Positions 62,343 through 64,000 of a DNA stretch of 64,000 nucleotides are shown piece after piece (position 1 is the first letter of the stretch; each line of letters begins with the position of its first letter). This DNA is from Methylobacterium sp. 10. Its GTDB lineage: Bacteria > Pseudomonadota > Alphaproteobacteria > Rhizobiales > Beijerinckiaceae. The DNA lies in contig NZ_KI912577.1 in NCBI RefSeq assembly GCF_000519085.1, forward strand, positions 1,242,501-1,306,500. Direction: 5' to 3'. Both the position numbers and the translations under genes were made by a program. The notes below the pieces were generated by a model. That model saw only the letters and a list, made by a program, of their open reading frames with translations. It was not told the DNA's origin and did no database searches.

Positions 62343-63701
62343 TCAACGATAATCGGTGGGCGTCAGGCCGTGCCGGGCGATCTTGTCGTAGAGGGTCTTG
62401 CGCGGCGTGCCGAGGGATTCGGCGGCGATGCGGACGTCCCCGCCGGCCATGATCAGCTCCTCGCGGATCAGGCCCCGCTCGAACCGGTCGACCTGTTCGG
62501 CCAGGGTTCCGGCGGTGGCGGCCTCGGGCGGCGAGACCTCGTGCTGCCCGAGGCCCAGGGCGTGACGCTCGGCGAAATGGCCGAGTTCGCGCACGTTGCC
62601 GGGCCAGTCGTGCCGCCGCAGGTGCTCCCGCACGGCCGGTGTGATCGGCGCTGGCTCGCGGCCGAAGCGCGTCGCCGCGCGGGTCAGGAACTCCTGGAAC
62701 AGCAGCATCACGTCCTCGCGCCGGTCGCGCAGGGGCGGGATCGCGATCGTGATGACGTTGAGGCGGTGGTAGAGGTCGTCGCGGAAGGTGCCCTGCGCTG
62801 CCGCCTGGCCGAGATCGACCTTGGTCGCGGCCACCACGCGCATGTCGATGGGACGGATCTCGTTGGTGCCCAGCGGCTCCACCGCCCGTTCCTGCAGAAC
62901 GCGCAGGAGCTTGACCTGGAGACCGAGCGGCATGCTCTCGATCTCGTCGAGGAACAGCGTGCCCCCCTGCGCGTGCTCGATCCGGCCGACGCGGCGCTTG
63001 AGGGCTCCGGTGAAGGCGCCCGCCTCGTGGCCGAAGAGCTCGCTCTCGACGACGCTGTCGGGCAGCGCCCCGCAATTCATGGCGACGAAGTTCCGGCCGA
63101 CCCGGCGGCTCCAGCGGTGCAGGGCGCTCGCCACAACCTCCTTGCCCGATCCGGTCTCGCCGAAGACGAGCACGTCCACATCGGCCTGGGCGACCTCGCG
63201 CACGAGGCGGCGCAGGCGTACCATTTCCGGAGAGATGCCGAGGAAGGCCGGGTCCTCCTCCACCGCCGCTTCCAGCCGGGCGCGCAGGGTGCGGTTCTCG
63301 AGGACGAGCCGGCGCCGCTCCAGGGCGCGGCGCGCCGAGGCGACGAGGGATTCGGCCGGATAGGGCTTGGCCAGGAAGTCGTAGGCCCCGTCGCGCATGG
63401 CGCCCACCGCCATGCGGATGTCGCCGTGGCCGGTGATCAGGATGACCGGCAGTTCCGGATCGATCGCCTTGATCCGCCCGAACAGGGCGATCCCGTCGAG
63501 ATCGGGCAGGCGCACGTCCGTGACGACGAGGCCCGGCGGGTCGGCGAGGATGGCGTCCAGCGCCGGTTCGGCGGCCCCGAAGGTCTCCACCGTGAACCCG
63601 TCGAGTTCCAGGCTCTGGCGGTTGGCGCGGCAGACATCCGCTTCGTCGTCGATGAAGACGACCCGTTCTGCCGACCCGCCCGCACCCTCTTCAACGCTCA
63701 C
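62343..63701 (-). CDS. Sigma-54-dependent response regulator, DctD-like
   Basis: The 452-residue regulator has a receiver domain (about 13-125) with acidic pocket FIDDEAD, phosphoacceptor D62 in VVTDVRLPD, and lysine in LAKPYPAESL. The AAA+ domain follows with Walker A GETGSGKEV, sigma-54 contact loop GAFTGA, Walker B TLFLDEIE and R-finger region FRDDLYHRLNV. The C-terminal Fis-type HTH ends ESLGTPRKTLYDKIARHGL. DctD controls C4-dicarboxylate uptake; the target here is unknown. It starts at a GTG overlapping the kinase stop. Confidence 0.93.
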   Translation of the reverse strand: MSVEEGAGGSAERVVFIDDEADVCRANRQSLELDGFTVETFGAAEPALDAILADPPGLVVTDVRLPDLDGIALFGRIKAIDPELPVILITGHGDIRMAVGAMRDGAYDFLAKPYPAESLVASARRALERRRLVLENRTLRARLEAAVEEDPAFLGISPEMVRLRRLVREVAQADVDVLVFGETGSGKEVVASALHRWSRRVGRNFVAMNCGALPDSVVESELFGHEAGAFTGALKRRVGRIEHAQGGTLFLDEIESMPLGLQVKLLRVLQERAVEPLGTNEIRPIDMRVVAATKVDLGQAAAQGTFRDDLYHRLNVITIAIPPLRDRREDVMLLFQEFLTRAATRFGREPAPITPAVREHLRRHDWPGNVRELGHFAERHALGLGQHEVSPPEAATAGTLAEQVDRFERGLIREELIMAGGDVRIAAESLGTPRKTLYDKIARHGLTPTDYR

Positions 63702-64000
63702 GGGGCCGTCTCCACAGGGGCTTTCGCCAGTTCCATCCGAAACACCGCGCCGCCGGCCGGATCATCCAGGGCGTTCAGGCTGCCGCCGCAATCCTCGACG
63801 ATTCCGCGCGCGATGGCGAGCCCGAGCCCGAGCCCGTCGGATTTGGTGGTGAAGAACGCGTCGAAAACCTGCGCCCGAATGGTCTCGGGTAGGCCCGGCC
63901 CGGTATCGCGGACCTCGATGGCCACGCGATTCTCGGGGACGTCCCGCACCAGGACGGAGACCCGTGGATCGGTGCTCCCCGCCGCCGCGTCGAGGGCGTT
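63698..64000 (-). CDS. Sensor histidine kinase, C-terminal part (DctB-like), truncated by the window edge
   Basis: About 100 codons are visible to the TGA at 63698. They encode the end of an HATPase domain: N-box end NALDAA at the edge, then VRDTGPGLPE (G1), FDAFFTTK (F box), GLGLGLAIARGIVEDCGG (G2) and a final strand GGAVFRMEL. Partner overlap with the response regulator supports a DctB/DctD-type pair. The sensing domain is outside the window. Confidence 0.9.
   Translation of the reverse strand, partial: NALDAAAGSTDPRVSVLVRDVPENRVAIEVRDTGPGLPETIRAQVFDAFFTTKSDGLGLGLAIARGIVEDCGGSLNALDDPAGGAVFRMELAKAPVETAP

Noticed and set aside
1..64000. CRISPR arrays, rRNA and tRNA genes
   Set aside because: No regularly spaced direct repeats with unique spacers were seen, and no T-loop plus acceptor pattern could be found by eye on either strand.

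Overview
The window looks like chromosome of a high-GC alphaproteobacterium, most likely Hyphomicrobiales and plausibly Methylobacterium or a relative. The reasons are very high GC with long antisense open frames, an alphaproteobacterial gene-transfer-agent type terminase, an Hsp20 gene, a cobalamin riboswitch with a standard core, and GC-rich palindromic intergenic repeats. The taxon is inference from gene content and style.

Layout. 0-2.4 kb: end of a probable subtilase, a stand-alone I9-like protein, and an isolated small/large terminase pair. 2.6-4.9 kb: an accessory, possibly defensive module of an SF2 helicase, a small zinc protein and a start-less open frame. 5.4-9.3 kb: Hsp20, a conserved hypothetical, an MFS transporter and small proteins including DUF3606. 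9.3-35.8 kb: a complete hydroxamate siderophore locus. 35.8-40.7 kb: terminator, cobalamin riboswitch, TonB receptor, PepSY membrane protein and cupin. 40.9-47.1 kb: MocR regulator divergent from PaiB-like and GNAT genes, an outer-membrane barrel protein, small proteins and UV-damage endonuclease. 47.2-48.1 kb: a two-gene module with an ADP-ribosyltransferase-like protein. 48.3-53.4 kb: heme receptor plus HmuTUV-type transporter. 53.6-55.8 kb: a hypothetical and an HdeD/cysteine-peptidase-like fusion. 56.2-60.1 kb: AT-richer island of short orphan genes, some immunity-like, with truncated genes and an IS110 remnant. 60.1-64 kb: beta-lactamase-fold hydrolase, SMR exporter, small secreted protein, and a DctD/DctB-like two-component pair running off the end.

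How the genes work together. The siderophore locus has supply (ornithine N-monooxygenase), an MbtH partner and two collinear NRPSs: FAAL-PCP, C-A-PCP-E, C-A(Thr)-PCP / C-A-PCP-TE. It also holds a GNAT, an EntS-like exporter, a TonB receptor, a periplasmic binding protein, a fused permease, an ATPase and a ferric-siderophore reductase. The predicted product is a fatty-acylated X-Thr-X tripeptide with X probably N-hydroxyornithine-derived. The two X adenylation domains are almost identical in DNA, which indicates recent duplication or gene conversion. With the riboswitch-controlled receptor and the heme locus, about 40 kb is devoted to TonB-dependent acquisition of iron, heme and probably a corrinoid.
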